DNA from: JAPLKB01 sp964532465
GTDB lineage: Bacteria; Desulfobacterota; Syntrophorhabdia; Syntrophorhabdales; Syntrophorhabdaceae
NCBI GenBank assembly: GCA_964532465.1
Contig: CAZHHX010000017.1
Span: 1 to 64,000 of the forward strand
Direction of reading: 5' to 3'
Length of the DNA stretch: 64,000 nucleotides
The translations under genes and the position numbers were made by a program. Each line of letters begins with the position of its first letter. Positions within the stretch are counted from its first letter, which is position 1. Positions 51,625 to 60,268 of the stretch are shown here, in pieces. The notes under the pieces were generated by a model. That model had not been told where the DNA came from, made no database searches, and was given only the letters and a program-made list of their open reading frames with translations.

Positions 51625-52983
51625 ATGCATAAAATTCTTATTGTAGATGACGAAAAAAAGATTCGGTTCACCTTTAGCGAGTTCCTGAAAAACTCAGGTT
51701 TTTTCCCGATTGAGGCGCAGAACAGTAAAGAGGCCGTTGAACAGTTCATAAAGGAAAAACCCCATGCAGCACTCATAGACATCATGATGCCCGGTGTTGA
51801 CGGAATCAGCTGTATGAAGGAATTGAAAAAGATAGACCCGCAGATACCATGTATCGTAATTACAGCCCATGGAGATGTGCCCACCGCTGTTAAAGCTATT
51901 AAATCGGGAGCATACGACTTCATTCTTAAGCCGCCTGATTTCGAGAAACTTATAATTACAATAAACCATGCAATAGAGAAACTGCTGCTTGAGAGAACAG
52001 TAAAAAGACTTAACGAAGAAATAGAAACCTCTACAGAATGGCTATTAGGTAAAAGCAAATCCATGAAAGGCATTATTGACCAGATCAGACAAATATCTTC
52101 CACTGATTTTTCTGTTATTATCGAAGGAGAAACCGGTACCGGGAAATCCTTTATTGCCCGAACTATCCATGATTTCAGCAAGAGATCAGACGGCCTTTTT
52201 ATGAGTATTGATATGGGGACAATCCCCGAAAATCTTGCTGAAAGCGAGCTTTTCGGGCATGAGAAAGGAGCCTTTACAGGAGCGGAAAGAAAAAAGAAGG
52301 GCTATTTTGAAAGCTCCCATAAGGGCACTATTTTTATAGATGAACTCCAGAATATGTCACTCTATCTCCAGGGGAAACTTCTAAGGGTTGTGGATGAAAA
52401 AAAATTATACCCATTGGGAAGTACAAAGTCGGTAGAAGTGGACGCCAGGATTATCTCCGCAACAAATCAGAACATACATAAGGCCGTATCGGATGGCAGG
52501 ATCAAAGAAGATCTTTTTTATCGTCTTGGTGAAGTAGTCATCTCTCTCCCGCCCCTGCGTGAGCGTGTCGAAGATATTCCTTTTTTCGCTCAGAAGTTTT
52601 TCAGGGAAACAACTGAAGAACTTAACAAAAACATCGCAGCAATCTCTGAAGAAGCGTTAATGCTCCTGAAACAGCACTCCTGGCCGGGAAATATTCGGGA
52701 ACTGAAAAATGTAATGAAACGCACGGTATTATTCTGCAAAGACGACATTATAAGGCCGGAACATATAAACTATCTGAGTAACAATGAAAATAAAGAGAAA
52801 ACAGGAACAGATGAGGTGCTGCCTCTGAAAGCATTAATGGAAAAAACAATAAGAGACGTGGAAAAAGAGGGTATAAAAAAGGCTCTTAAGGTTGCGGAAG
52901 GCAACAAAACAAAGGCCGCAAAGCTGTTGCAGATAAGTTATCAGGGTCTTCTCTCAAAAATAAAAGAGTATGAAATCAAATAA
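51625..52983 (+). CDS. NtrC-family sigma-54-dependent response regulator
   Basis: This 452-residue protein has a receiver domain (phosphoacceptor Asp52 in LIDIMMPGVDG) and an AAA+ domain with Walker A GETGTGKS near residue 168. The sigma-54 contact motif GAFTGAE is near 215, and FIDELQNM and GNIRELKNVMKR follow. A Fis-type helix-turn-helix (NKTKAAKLLQISYQGLLSKI) ends the protein. It activates sigma-54 promoters when phosphorylated. A consensus sigma-54 promoter lies 104 bp behind its stop codon, in front of the STAS-cheA operon, its most likely target. A cognate kinase is not directly adjacent; the hybrid kinase at 60268 or CheA are candidates. Confidence 0.92.
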   Translation: MHKILIVDDEKKIRFTFSEFLKNSGFFPIEAQNSKEAVEQFIKEKPHAALIDIMMPGVDGISCMKELKKIDPQIPCIVITAHGDVPTAVKAIKSGAYDFILKPPDFEKLIITINHAIEKLLLERTVKRLNEEIETSTEWLLGKSKSMKGIIDQIRQISSTDFSVIIEGETGTGKSFIARTIHDFSKRSDGLFMSIDMGTIPENLAESELFGHEKGAFTGAERKKKGYFESSHKGTIFIDELQNMSLYLQGKLLRVVDEKKLYPLGSTKSVEVDARIISATNQNIHKAVSDGRIKEDLFYRLGEVVISLPPLRERVEDIPFFAQKFFRETTEELNKNIAAISEEALMLLKQHSWPGNIRELKNVMKRTVLFCKDDIIRPEHINYLSNNENKEKTGTDEVLPLKALMEKTIRDVEKEGIKKALKVAEGNKTKAAKLLQISYQGLLSKIKEYEIK

Positions 52984-53086
52984 CTATAAAAGATTTTTTA
53001 CAGGCATAAAGAATATTTTATAGTTTACAGAGACATCATAAAACACAACCCGTTATAATTCAGCAAGTTACACTTACAATCCTCTC

Positions 53087-53102
53087 TGGCACCGGTCTTG
53101 CT
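53087..53102 (+). promoter_or_regulatory. Sigma-54 (-24/-12) promoter of the STAS-cheA operon
   Basis: CTGGCACCGGTCTTGCT matches the TGGCAC-N5-TTGC consensus exactly, with TGGCAC at 53087-53092 and TTGC at 53098-53101. Transcription would begin about 30 bp before the start codon at 53141. The activator gene is immediately upstream. Confidence 0.82.
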
Positions 53103-53140
53103 CTAAAAGAAAGCAATTATCGCTGTTCGCGGAGGATGTA

Positions 53141-53497
53141 ATGGATGTAGCTCACGATAAAAATAGTAAAACCTGCACAATAAACATCGATGAAGAATTC
53201 TCAATTCAACAAATCGCCGAAGTAAGATCTTTGATGCTGGAGGCATTCAACTTTGCTCATCACATAATTGTCAATATGGAAAACGTAACACATGCTGACA
53301 TTACATGCCTCCAGATCCTTTGTTCCGCGCACAGAAAAGCACTGTTAGAAGAAAAAGATTTCACATGTTCACCGCGCATCAGGGAAAGTTTTAAAAATGA
53401 AATAAAAAATGCAGGTTTTCTGAGGCATAAGGGCTGCGCCCTCGACAAAGAGAATGCCTGTTTGTGGAAAGAGGGGTCATATGGCAGCGATAAATAA
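53141..53497 (+). CDS. STAS-domain protein
   Basis: This 118-residue protein resembles a STAS (anti-sigma-factor-antagonist-like) domain: TCTINIDEEFSIQQIAEVR, the central strand HHIIVNMENVTHADITCLQ, and a C-terminal helix. The usual Asp-Ser phosphorylation dyad reads ADITCLQ, so a Thr could be the phosphosite. STAS proteins are frequent first genes of chemosensory clusters and may bind CheA or report a phosphatase/kinase signal. It precedes cheA by 9 bp. GGAGGATG supports the start. Confidence 0.8.
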   Translation: MDVAHDKNSKTCTINIDEEFSIQQIAEVRSLMLEAFNFAHHIIVNMENVTHADITCLQILCSAHRKALLEEKDFTCSPRIRESFKNEIKNAGFLRHKGCALDKENACLWKEGSYGSDK

Positions 53498-53506
53498 GGT
53501 GCTCAA

Positions 53507-55648
53507 ATGATAGATACTCACAGGGAAGTATTCAAAGAAGAGGCAAAGGAGCTTCTGTCTCAGCTTGAAACATCTCTTCTTGAGCTGGAAGAACGACCGG
53601 ATGATAAAGAAATCATCGGTACAATCTTCCGTTCCATGCATACCATTAAAGGTTCAGGCGCAATGTTCGGTTTTGATGATATTGCCGCCTTTACCCATGA
53701 AGTTGAAACTGTCTTTGATAAAGTGAGAAACGGTGAGATACCCGTCACTGAGAAACTCATAAATCTTACCCTTCAGGCACGGGATCAAATCAATGCCATG
53801 CTGAATGTGACCCCCCCGGGCGAAACCTCTTTAGATATTACTCCCCAGGATATCTTAGCCGGCTTTAAAGAGCTGGCTGGAGAAGAAAGACCTCTTTCAA
53901 CCCCCTCCGAAATGTCTTTCAACGCCAAAGAGGTTTCGCCTCCCCTCCTTAACCCGTCACCGTCAAATGATAAAAACAGCAAAAAAAGCGCAACATACAG
54001 AATCAGGTTCAAACCTTCCCGCGAAATTCTCCTTACAGGAACAAATCCATTACTCCTTGTTGATGAACTCTGCGCTCTCGGCGAGGCAAAAGCCATAGCC
54101 CATCTGGACGAGATACCTTCCCTTGATGATATCAATCCAGAGCATTGTTACACTTCCTGGAATATTATCCTTACCACTGATCAAGGGATTGATGCCATAA
54201 AAGATATCTTTATCTTTGTTGAAGATGACAGTGAAATAAACATAGACACCATTGACAGTGAATACTTGATTGATCCGGATGAGACATACAAAAAACTCGG
54301 TGAAATCCTCATTGAACGGGGAGATATACAGAAAAAACAACTGGAAAACGTCCTTCAGGAGAAAAAGTATATCGGTGAAATACTGGTGGAAAAGGGCCTT
54401 GTTACACCGGATAAAATAGAATCCGCTCTCATGGAACAGGAGCACGTAAGGAAGCTCCATGAAAAAACGCAGGTAAAGGAAGAAGCCGGCAGCATCCGGG
54501 TACCGGCAAGCAAACTCGATACCCTGGTAGACCTTGTCGGTGAAATGGTAACTGTTCAGGCAAGACTTACCCGGACAGCCCTGACTTTTGCCGACACCGA
54601 GCTTGCCTCCATAGCAGAGGAAGTGGAAAGACTGACAGGGGAACTGAGAGATAACACCCTTAATATCCGAATGCTTGCCATAGGAAACACCTTTGGAAGG
54701 TTCAAAAGGTTGGTGAGAGATTTATCGCATGAACTTGGCAAGGAAATTGAACTTACCACGGAAGGAGCAGGGACCGAAATGGATAAGACGGTCATTGAAA
54801 AATTAAACGACCCTCTGGTTCACCTTATCAGAAACTCCATAGACCACGGCATAGAAAAACCCGATGTCCGCGTTTCACGGGGAAAACCGCCAATGGGCAC
54901 CATCCATCTTACTGCCGCCCATTCAGGGGGAAATGTGGTGATTCAGATAAAAGATGACGGGAAAGGATTAAACACAGAAGCTATCCGGGCGAAAGCCATT
55001 GAAAAGGGCATTATCTCTCAGACGAGCGAACTCTCTGAAAAGGAACTGCAGCGTCTTATCTTCGCTCCGGGATTTTCTACAGCTCAAATCGTAACCAGCG
55101 TCTCAGGAAGAGGAGTGGGTATGGATGTAGTGAAAAGGGCCATTGACGCGCTGCGGGGTTCTATTGATATCCACAGCGAAAAGGACAAAGGCACTACCGT
55201 TACGGTAAAGTTGCCTCTTACCTTAGCAATTGTGGAAGGTCTTCTTGTCAATATCGGAGAAGATCATTTTGTTCTTCCCCTCTCTGTTGTTGAAGAATGT
55301 GTGGAGTTAACGTGTGAGGATATAAAGAAAGCCCACGGGAGAAACATCGCTCATGTCCGGGGAGATATTATCCCGTACATTAATCTGAGAAAGGAATTCG
55401 ATATCAAAGGCGAAGCCCCGCCTGTTGAACAGATAGTTATCACCGGCACAAACGGTGACAGGGTAGGCTTTGTTGTTGATAATGTCATAGGGGAACATCA
55501 GACAGTAATCAAGAATCTCGGGAAACTCTATAAGGATATAGAAGGCATATCAGGCGCAACCATAATGGGAGACGGGACAGTGGCGCTCATATTGGATGTG
55601 CCTCAATTAGTGAAACAGGTTGAAATAAAAGAGGCAATATTTAACTGA
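53507..55648 (+). CDS. cheA: Chemotaxis-type histidine kinase CheA with inserted MshEN-like repeats
   Basis: This 713-residue protein has an HPt domain with the phosphorylated His45 (RSMHTIKGSGAMFGF) and a degenerate P2-like region. Two tandem repeats near residues 262-310 (KLGEILIERGDIQKKQLENV and IGEILVEKGLVTPDKIESAL) resemble the MshEN/GspE N-terminal motif. A dimerisation domain follows, then the ATPase (LIRNSIDHGIEKP, SGRGVGMDVVK) and a CheW-like domain (LPLSVVEECVEL). It autophosphorylates in response to receptors. CheR, CheB and CheY genes are absent from the cluster. The MshEN-like repeats bind c-di-GMP in secretion ATPases; that role here is unproven. Confidence 0.92.
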   Translation: MIDTHREVFKEEAKELLSQLETSLLELEERPDDKEIIGTIFRSMHTIKGSGAMFGFDDIAAFTHEVETVFDKVRNGEIPVTEKLINLTLQARDQINAMLNVTPPGETSLDITPQDILAGFKELAGEERPLSTPSEMSFNAKEVSPPLLNPSPSNDKNSKKSATYRIRFKPSREILLTGTNPLLLVDELCALGEAKAIAHLDEIPSLDDINPEHCYTSWNIILTTDQGIDAIKDIFIFVEDDSEINIDTIDSEYLIDPDETYKKLGEILIERGDIQKKQLENVLQEKKYIGEILVEKGLVTPDKIESALMEQEHVRKLHEKTQVKEEAGSIRVPASKLDTLVDLVGEMVTVQARLTRTALTFADTELASIAEEVERLTGELRDNTLNIRMLAIGNTFGRFKRLVRDLSHELGKEIELTTEGAGTEMDKTVIEKLNDPLVHLIRNSIDHGIEKPDVRVSRGKPPMGTIHLTAAHSGGNVVIQIKDDGKGLNTEAIRAKAIEKGIISQTSELSEKELQRLIFAPGFSTAQIVTSVSGRGVGMDVVKRAIDALRGSIDIHSEKDKGTTVTVKLPLTLAIVEGLLVNIGEDHFVLPLSVVEECVELTCEDIKKAHGRNIAHVRGDIIPYINLRKEFDIKGEAPPVEQIVITGTNGDRVGFVVDNVIGEHQTVIKNLGKLYKDIEGISGATIMGDGTVALILDVPQLVKQVEIKEAIFN

Positions 55649-55672
55649 GAAAAACAAAAGGAGGTATTTTTT

Positions 55673-57631
55673 ATGTTATCAAATATGAAAATAGGAACAA
55701 GGCTGGCAGTCGGATTCGGGGCAATCCTCGCTTTACTGGCTATCGTGGCTATCCTGTCATTGGTTCGGCTCGGGGCAATCGGTCAAGGCATTGAAATAAT
55801 CGTGAATGACCGATACCCCAAGACAGTATGGGCCAACGACATTATCGCCAACGCGAATGTCACCGCGCGATCCATTCGAAACATGGTTATTTTCGACAAG
55901 AAAGAAGATGTACTTAAAGAAAACAGCAGGATTGATGAGGCTTCAAAGGCAGTTACTGAAGAAATTGAAAAACTGAAGAAAACCGTTACCTCAGAAAAAG
56001 GAAGGGATTTATTGAAAGGCATCATTGATGCGAGAGCGTCCTACGCGGAAGCCCTGAAAGAGGCGAGAAGACTTGCGTTAGAAGGTAAAAAGAAGGAAAC
56101 GGCAGATTTTCTTGTAGGGAAAATGAGGCCGTTGCAGTTGACATACATGTCTAATGTAGAGGCGTTAATCAAATACCAGAGTGAAGTTATGGCAAGAGAC
56201 GGGAAATCAGCCTTTGATCTTTATCGAAACACAAGACTCTTAGTCTCCATTCTGGCAGGATTATCCCTCCTTCTGACTGTAGGTATCGCTTACCTGATTA
56301 CCCGAAGCATTACCAGGCCAATCTATGAATGCATCGACATAGCAGGGAATGTCGCCCAGGGTAATACGAATGTAACTATTGATGTTGCGAGAAAAGATGA
56401 GACAGGTCAATTGCTTGCCAGCATGAAAAACATGGTGGAGAAAATTCAGGCATTGATTGTTGACGCTGATACACTTTCAGGAGCAGCTGTAGAAGGCAGG
56501 CTTGCCGTAAGGGCAGACGCAACAAAACACCAGGGCGACTACAGAAAGATTATTGAAGGGGTAAACAACACGCTTGATGCAGTTGTAGGACCATTGCGTG
56601 TAGCGGCAAAAAATATTGACCTCATTTCAAAGGGCATTATTCCACTTAAGATTGCCGATAATTTTAACGGCGACTTTAATGATATGAAGAATAACATTAA
56701 CATCCTCATAGAAAAACTGACCGAAGTGATTTCCGACATCAAAGGCGCTGCCGACAACGTTGCCACCGGAAGCCAGCAGGTAAGTTCATCCACGCAGCAG
56801 ATGTCCCAGGGAGCCACAGAACAGGCGGCCTCTGCAGAGGAAATATCTTCATCCATGGAACAGATGGTTTCCAATATCAGGCAGAATGCTGATAATGCCC
56901 AGCAGACAGAAAAAATAGCGCTCAAAACCGCCCAGGACGCCTTAGAAGGCGGCAAAGCAGTAATGGAGACAGTGTCTGCTATGAAAGAGATTGCCACCAA
57001 GATATCAATTATCGAGGAGATTGCAAGACAGACAAATCTCCTTGCCCTTAACGCGGCAATTGAGGCGGCAAGAGCCGGTGAACACGGCAAAGGTTTTGCT
57101 GTTGTTGCTACAGAAGTACGAAAGCTTGCTGAGAGAAGCCAGATAGCCGCAGGGGAGATTAATAAACTCTCCGGCTCAAGTGTGGAAGTTGCCGAGAAGG
57201 CCGGGAACATGCTTGCCAGGATAGTCCCCGATATTCAAAAAACCGCCGAACTTGTGAGCGAGATCAATGCGTCAAGCAATGAACAAAACACCGGGTCAGA
57301 ACAGATAAACAAGGCAATCCAGCAACTCGATCAGGTTATCCAGCAGAATGCCTCAGCCACAGAAGAGATGTCATCCACATCTGAAGAGCTTGCAAGTCAG
57401 GCAGAACAGCTTATTGATACTTTAGAATTCTTCAAGATTGAAGGCGATACGGGAGGGAAAAAGAGATTAATGGCTGCTCATGCAAAGACTGTTCAGAAAA
57501 CATCCCATAATACGAGAACCACGGTAAGTAAAGCAGGTAACGGCCAGAAATACAGCAATGGAAGAACAGGAATTGCCCTTGACTTAGACGGCGGCCACGA
57601 CAAACTGGATGATGAATTTGAAACATTCTAA
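55673..57631 (+). CDS. Methyl-accepting chemotaxis protein, long-hairpin version
   Basis: This 652-residue receptor has a first membrane helix at about 10-30, a four-helix-bundle sensor (MCP_4HB-like) with YPKTVWANDIIANANVTARS, and a second membrane helix near 190-210. HAMP follows, then a HAMP-like region (EGRLAVRADATKHQGDYRKI) and the signalling domain with tip ARQTNLLALNAAIEAARAGEH. The signalling arms carry two additional 14-residue blocks compared with the receptor at 58433 (GAADNVATGS... on the N arm and ATEEMSSTSEELAS on the C arm). The C terminus has no pentapeptide docking motif. It follows cheA by 24 bp behind AGGAGG. Confidence 0.92.
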   Translation: MLSNMKIGTRLAVGFGAILALLAIVAILSLVRLGAIGQGIEIIVNDRYPKTVWANDIIANANVTARSIRNMVIFDKKEDVLKENSRIDEASKAVTEEIEKLKKTVTSEKGRDLLKGIIDARASYAEALKEARRLALEGKKKETADFLVGKMRPLQLTYMSNVEALIKYQSEVMARDGKSAFDLYRNTRLLVSILAGLSLLLTVGIAYLITRSITRPIYECIDIAGNVAQGNTNVTIDVARKDETGQLLASMKNMVEKIQALIVDADTLSGAAVEGRLAVRADATKHQGDYRKIIEGVNNTLDAVVGPLRVAAKNIDLISKGIIPLKIADNFNGDFNDMKNNINILIEKLTEVISDIKGAADNVATGSQQVSSSTQQMSQGATEQAASAEEISSSMEQMVSNIRQNADNAQQTEKIALKTAQDALEGGKAVMETVSAMKEIATKISIIEEIARQTNLLALNAAIEAARAGEHGKGFAVVATEVRKLAERSQIAAGEINKLSGSSVEVAEKAGNMLARIVPDIQKTAELVSEINASSNEQNTGSEQINKAIQQLDQVIQQNASATEEMSSTSEELASQAEQLIDTLEFFKIEGDTGGKKRLMAAHAKTVQKTSHNTRTTVSKAGNGQKYSNGRTGIALDLDGGHDKLDDEFETF

Positions 57632-57639
57632 TTAAAACA

Positions 57640-57856
57640 GTGAATAGTTGTTAGTGAATAGCAAAAAAACAGTGAATAGTGAATAGTATTTAGTGAATAG
57701 TGAAAAAGGCGGAAGACATGGAAAAGGCATTGAACAGGACACAAAGGGTTAACTTTGAATTTGTCTTTAACTATTCACTATTCACTAACGACTATTCACT
57801 GCCTTTTAACTATTCACTGCCTTTCTACTGTTCACTATCAACTATTCACTGTAGTT
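57640..57856. repeat. Inverted clusters of GTGAATAG octamers between receptor and cheW
   Basis: About five GTGAATAG-type units (57640-57700) are followed, after about 70 bp, by five or six complementary CTATTCAC-type units (57770-57850). They could fold into a long, slipped stem-loop in the polycistronic transcript. The unit also occurs at 968-1013. The open frame that extends cheW upstream to 57755 is a by-product of these repeats. Confidence 0.7.
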
Positions 57857-57868
57857 AAAGGAGGAACT

Positions 57869-58375
57869 ATGAGCGTTTTATCTATAACAGACACAAGACA
57901 GTATCTTACTTTCCAGCTTGAGGAAGAGGTTTTCGGGGTAGATGTTTCCCATGTGAGAGAAATACTTGAATTTTCAACAGTGACAAAAGTGCCCAAAACC
58001 CCGGATTACATGAGGGGAGTCATTAACTTAAGAGGCAGCGTAGTCCCTGTCCTTGATATGAGATTAAAATTCGGCATGACCATGACAGAAAAGACCGTCA
58101 ATACCTGCATCATAGTTGTAGAAGTATCTTTTGACGGAGAGACCACTATTATCGGCGCCCTTGTAGATTCCGTTGATGAAGTATTCGAACTGGAACCCGA
58201 TCAGATAGAGCCTGCTCCACACATAGGGATGCAGCTCAAAACAGAGTTCATCAAGGGTATGGGGAAAAGAGATGAAAAGTTTATTATTATCCTTGATATT
58301 GATAAAGTATTCTCCTCTGAGGAACTGGCCGCGGCACAAGGAGCAGAGATGCAGATGGCGGGGAATGATGAATAG
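57869..58375 (+). CDS. cheW: Chemotaxis coupling protein CheW
   Basis: A 168-residue protein from ATG 57869, which has AAAGGAGG upstream and matches family N termini (MSVLSITDTRQYLTFQL). CheW hallmarks are DVSHVREILEF, MRGVINLRGSVVPVLDMRLKF and IIGALVDSVDEV. It bridges receptors and CheA. The acidic, methionine-rich C terminus is of little note. The octamer repeat cluster lies directly upstream and may separate its expression from that of the first receptor. Confidence 0.93.
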   Translation: MSVLSITDTRQYLTFQLEEEVFGVDVSHVREILEFSTVTKVPKTPDYMRGVINLRGSVVPVLDMRLKFGMTMTEKTVNTCIIVVEVSFDGETTIIGALVDSVDEVFELEPDQIEPAPHIGMQLKTEFIKGMGKRDEKFIIILDIDKVFSSEELAAAQGAEMQMAGNDE

Positions 58376-58432
58376 ACGACAGGTGATTAAGCAGTTCCGG
58401 CGCTGATTGCAGCCAGGGAAAAGGAGACGGAC

Positions 58433-60268
58433 TTGCTGAATAATATGGCGCTTCAAAACAAGCTGCGGATAATCATTATTATTGCTGTTTGTGCACTCTT
58501 TCTTACGGGAGCATTTACGCTTTTGTCGCTAAAGAGCAATCTTTTTGAAGAGAAAAAAATTAAAACCAGGCATGTTGTGGAGACAGCCTACGGGGTAATC
58601 GAATACAACTACAAACTCTTTAAGGAAGGAAAGCTTGGGGAAGAGCAGGCAAAGCAATTATCGATGAGCATGTTAAAGACGTTGCGGTATGATAAAAACG
58701 AATATTTCTGGATAAATGATATGAAGCCGGTCATGATAATGCACCCCTACAAACCTGAATTAGACGGCAGGGATCTTTCTGATTCAAAGGACCCCAACGG
58801 AAAAAAGCTGTTCGTTGAGTTTGTAAAAATTGTCAGGAATCAAAAGGCCGGATTTGTTGATTATCTCTGGCCGAAACCGGAGATTAAGGAGCCTGTTCCG
58901 AAGATATCCTATGTGGCCGGATTTGAACCATGGGGATGGATAATAGGTTCAGGCATATATGTGGATGATGTGAATACTGTCTTTAGAAAGAAGTTGGCTC
59001 AGTTGGGCCTTGTCTTTATTGCAATAACAAGTTTGCTCCTTGCTGTGTCATGGGCAATAACGAGAAGTATAAGAAAACCTCTTCAAAACCTTATAGAAGC
59101 CACAAACAGGCTTGCTCTCGGTGAGACGAATATCATTATGGAGGTACGCACAAAAGACGAAATGGGTGTTCTTGCCAATTCTTTTAATACTATGGCCGGA
59201 AATATTAAAACCCTTGTGGAAGATGCCGGCGCTCTTGTTCAGGCTGCGACAGAAGGGAGGCTTTCAATCCGGGCAGATGCAGGAAAACATCAGGGAGATT
59301 ATCGAAAAATATTGGAAGGGGTCAATAGGACCCTTGATGCTGTTATCGGGCCACTGAATGTTGCGGCACAGTATATTGAGAGGATATCCAAGGGTGATAT
59401 TCCTTCGGAAATCGTCGACAGCTACAACGGCGACTTTAATGAAATCAAGAACAACCTGAACATTCTCATTAATGCTATGAACAATATTTCAAACCTTTCA
59501 CAAGAAATTGCAAAGGGTAATCTCACAGTAAGAGTTCAAAAACGTTCCGAAGAGGATGAGCTTATGGGCGCGCTGGCAATCATGGTGGGCAAGCTCATCG
59601 GGGTAGTCAATGAGGTAAAGACAGCTTCACGGGATATGTCTCAGGGGGTAACAGAGCAAGCCGCCTCTGCTGAAGAAATATCCTCCTCAATGGAACAGAT
59701 GGTCTCCAACATCAGACGCAATGCGGATCACGCGCAACAGACGGAAAAGATAGCTCTCAAAACAGTCCGGGACGCGCAGGAGGGAGGCAAAGTGGTAGCG
59801 GAGACTGTGTCTGCCATGAAGGAGATTGCAGCCAAAATATCCATTATTGAGGAGATCGCAAGACAGACAAACCTCCTTGCCTTGAATGCAGCCATTGAAG
59901 CGGCCCGTGCCGGAGAAAACGGGAAAGGTTTTGCTGTGGTTGCGGTAGAGGTTCGGAAGCTTGCGGAGAAAACCCAGGTTGCTGCAGGGGAAATCAACAG
60001 GCTCTCCGGCTCCAGCGTGAAAATATCTGAAAAAGCAGGCAATATGCTTATTGATATTGTACCCCATATCCAGAAAACCGCGGAACTTGTGAGCGGAATC
60101 AATGGGGCAAGCAATGAGCAGCATGCCGGGGCAGAGCAGATTAATAAAGCAATTCAGCGGCTTGACCAGGTTATTCAGCAGAATGCCTCAAGGGCAGAAT
60201 ATTTAAATGACACAATAGCCTTCTTCAGCATAGGGGAATCAGGCATGAAAATAAAGGTGCTGAAGTAA
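58433..60268 (+). CDS. Methyl-accepting chemotaxis protein with Cache domain, short-hairpin version
   Basis: This 611-residue receptor is read from TTG 58433: AAGGAG is six bases upstream of the TTG, but 18 bases from the first ATG (58445). A periplasmic sCache_2-type domain (FWINDMKPVMIMHPYKPELD, FVDYLWPKP, WIIGSGIYVDDV) sits between two membrane helices. HAMP, a HAMP-like repeat (EGRLSIRADAGKHQGDYRKI) and the signalling domain follow, nearly identical to that of the receptor at 55673 but lacking 14 residues on each arm. Cache domains of this type bind small carboxylates. The stop overlaps the next gene (TAATG). Confidence 0.9.
   Translation: MLNNMALQNKLRIIIIIAVCALFLTGAFTLLSLKSNLFEEKKIKTRHVVETAYGVIEYNYKLFKEGKLGEEQAKQLSMSMLKTLRYDKNEYFWINDMKPVMIMHPYKPELDGRDLSDSKDPNGKKLFVEFVKIVRNQKAGFVDYLWPKPEIKEPVPKISYVAGFEPWGWIIGSGIYVDDVNTVFRKKLAQLGLVFIAITSLLLAVSWAITRSIRKPLQNLIEATNRLALGETNIIMEVRTKDEMGVLANSFNTMAGNIKTLVEDAGALVQAATEGRLSIRADAGKHQGDYRKILEGVNRTLDAVIGPLNVAAQYIERISKGDIPSEIVDSYNGDFNEIKNNLNILINAMNNISNLSQEIAKGNLTVRVQKRSEEDELMGALAIMVGKLIGVVNEVKTASRDMSQGVTEQAASAEEISSSMEQMVSNIRRNADHAQQTEKIALKTVRDAQEGGKVVAETVSAMKEIAAKISIIEEIARQTNLLALNAAIEAARAGENGKGFAVVAVEVRKLAEKTQVAAGEINRLSGSSVKISEKAGNMLIDIVPHIQKTAELVSGINGASNEQHAGAEQINKAIQRLDQVIQQNASRAEYLNDTIAFFSIGESGMKIKVLK

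Noticed and set aside
57755..57868. N-terminal extension of CheW rich in TIH repeats
   Set aside because: It is the translation of CTATTCAC octamers. The ribosome site and family start are at 57869.
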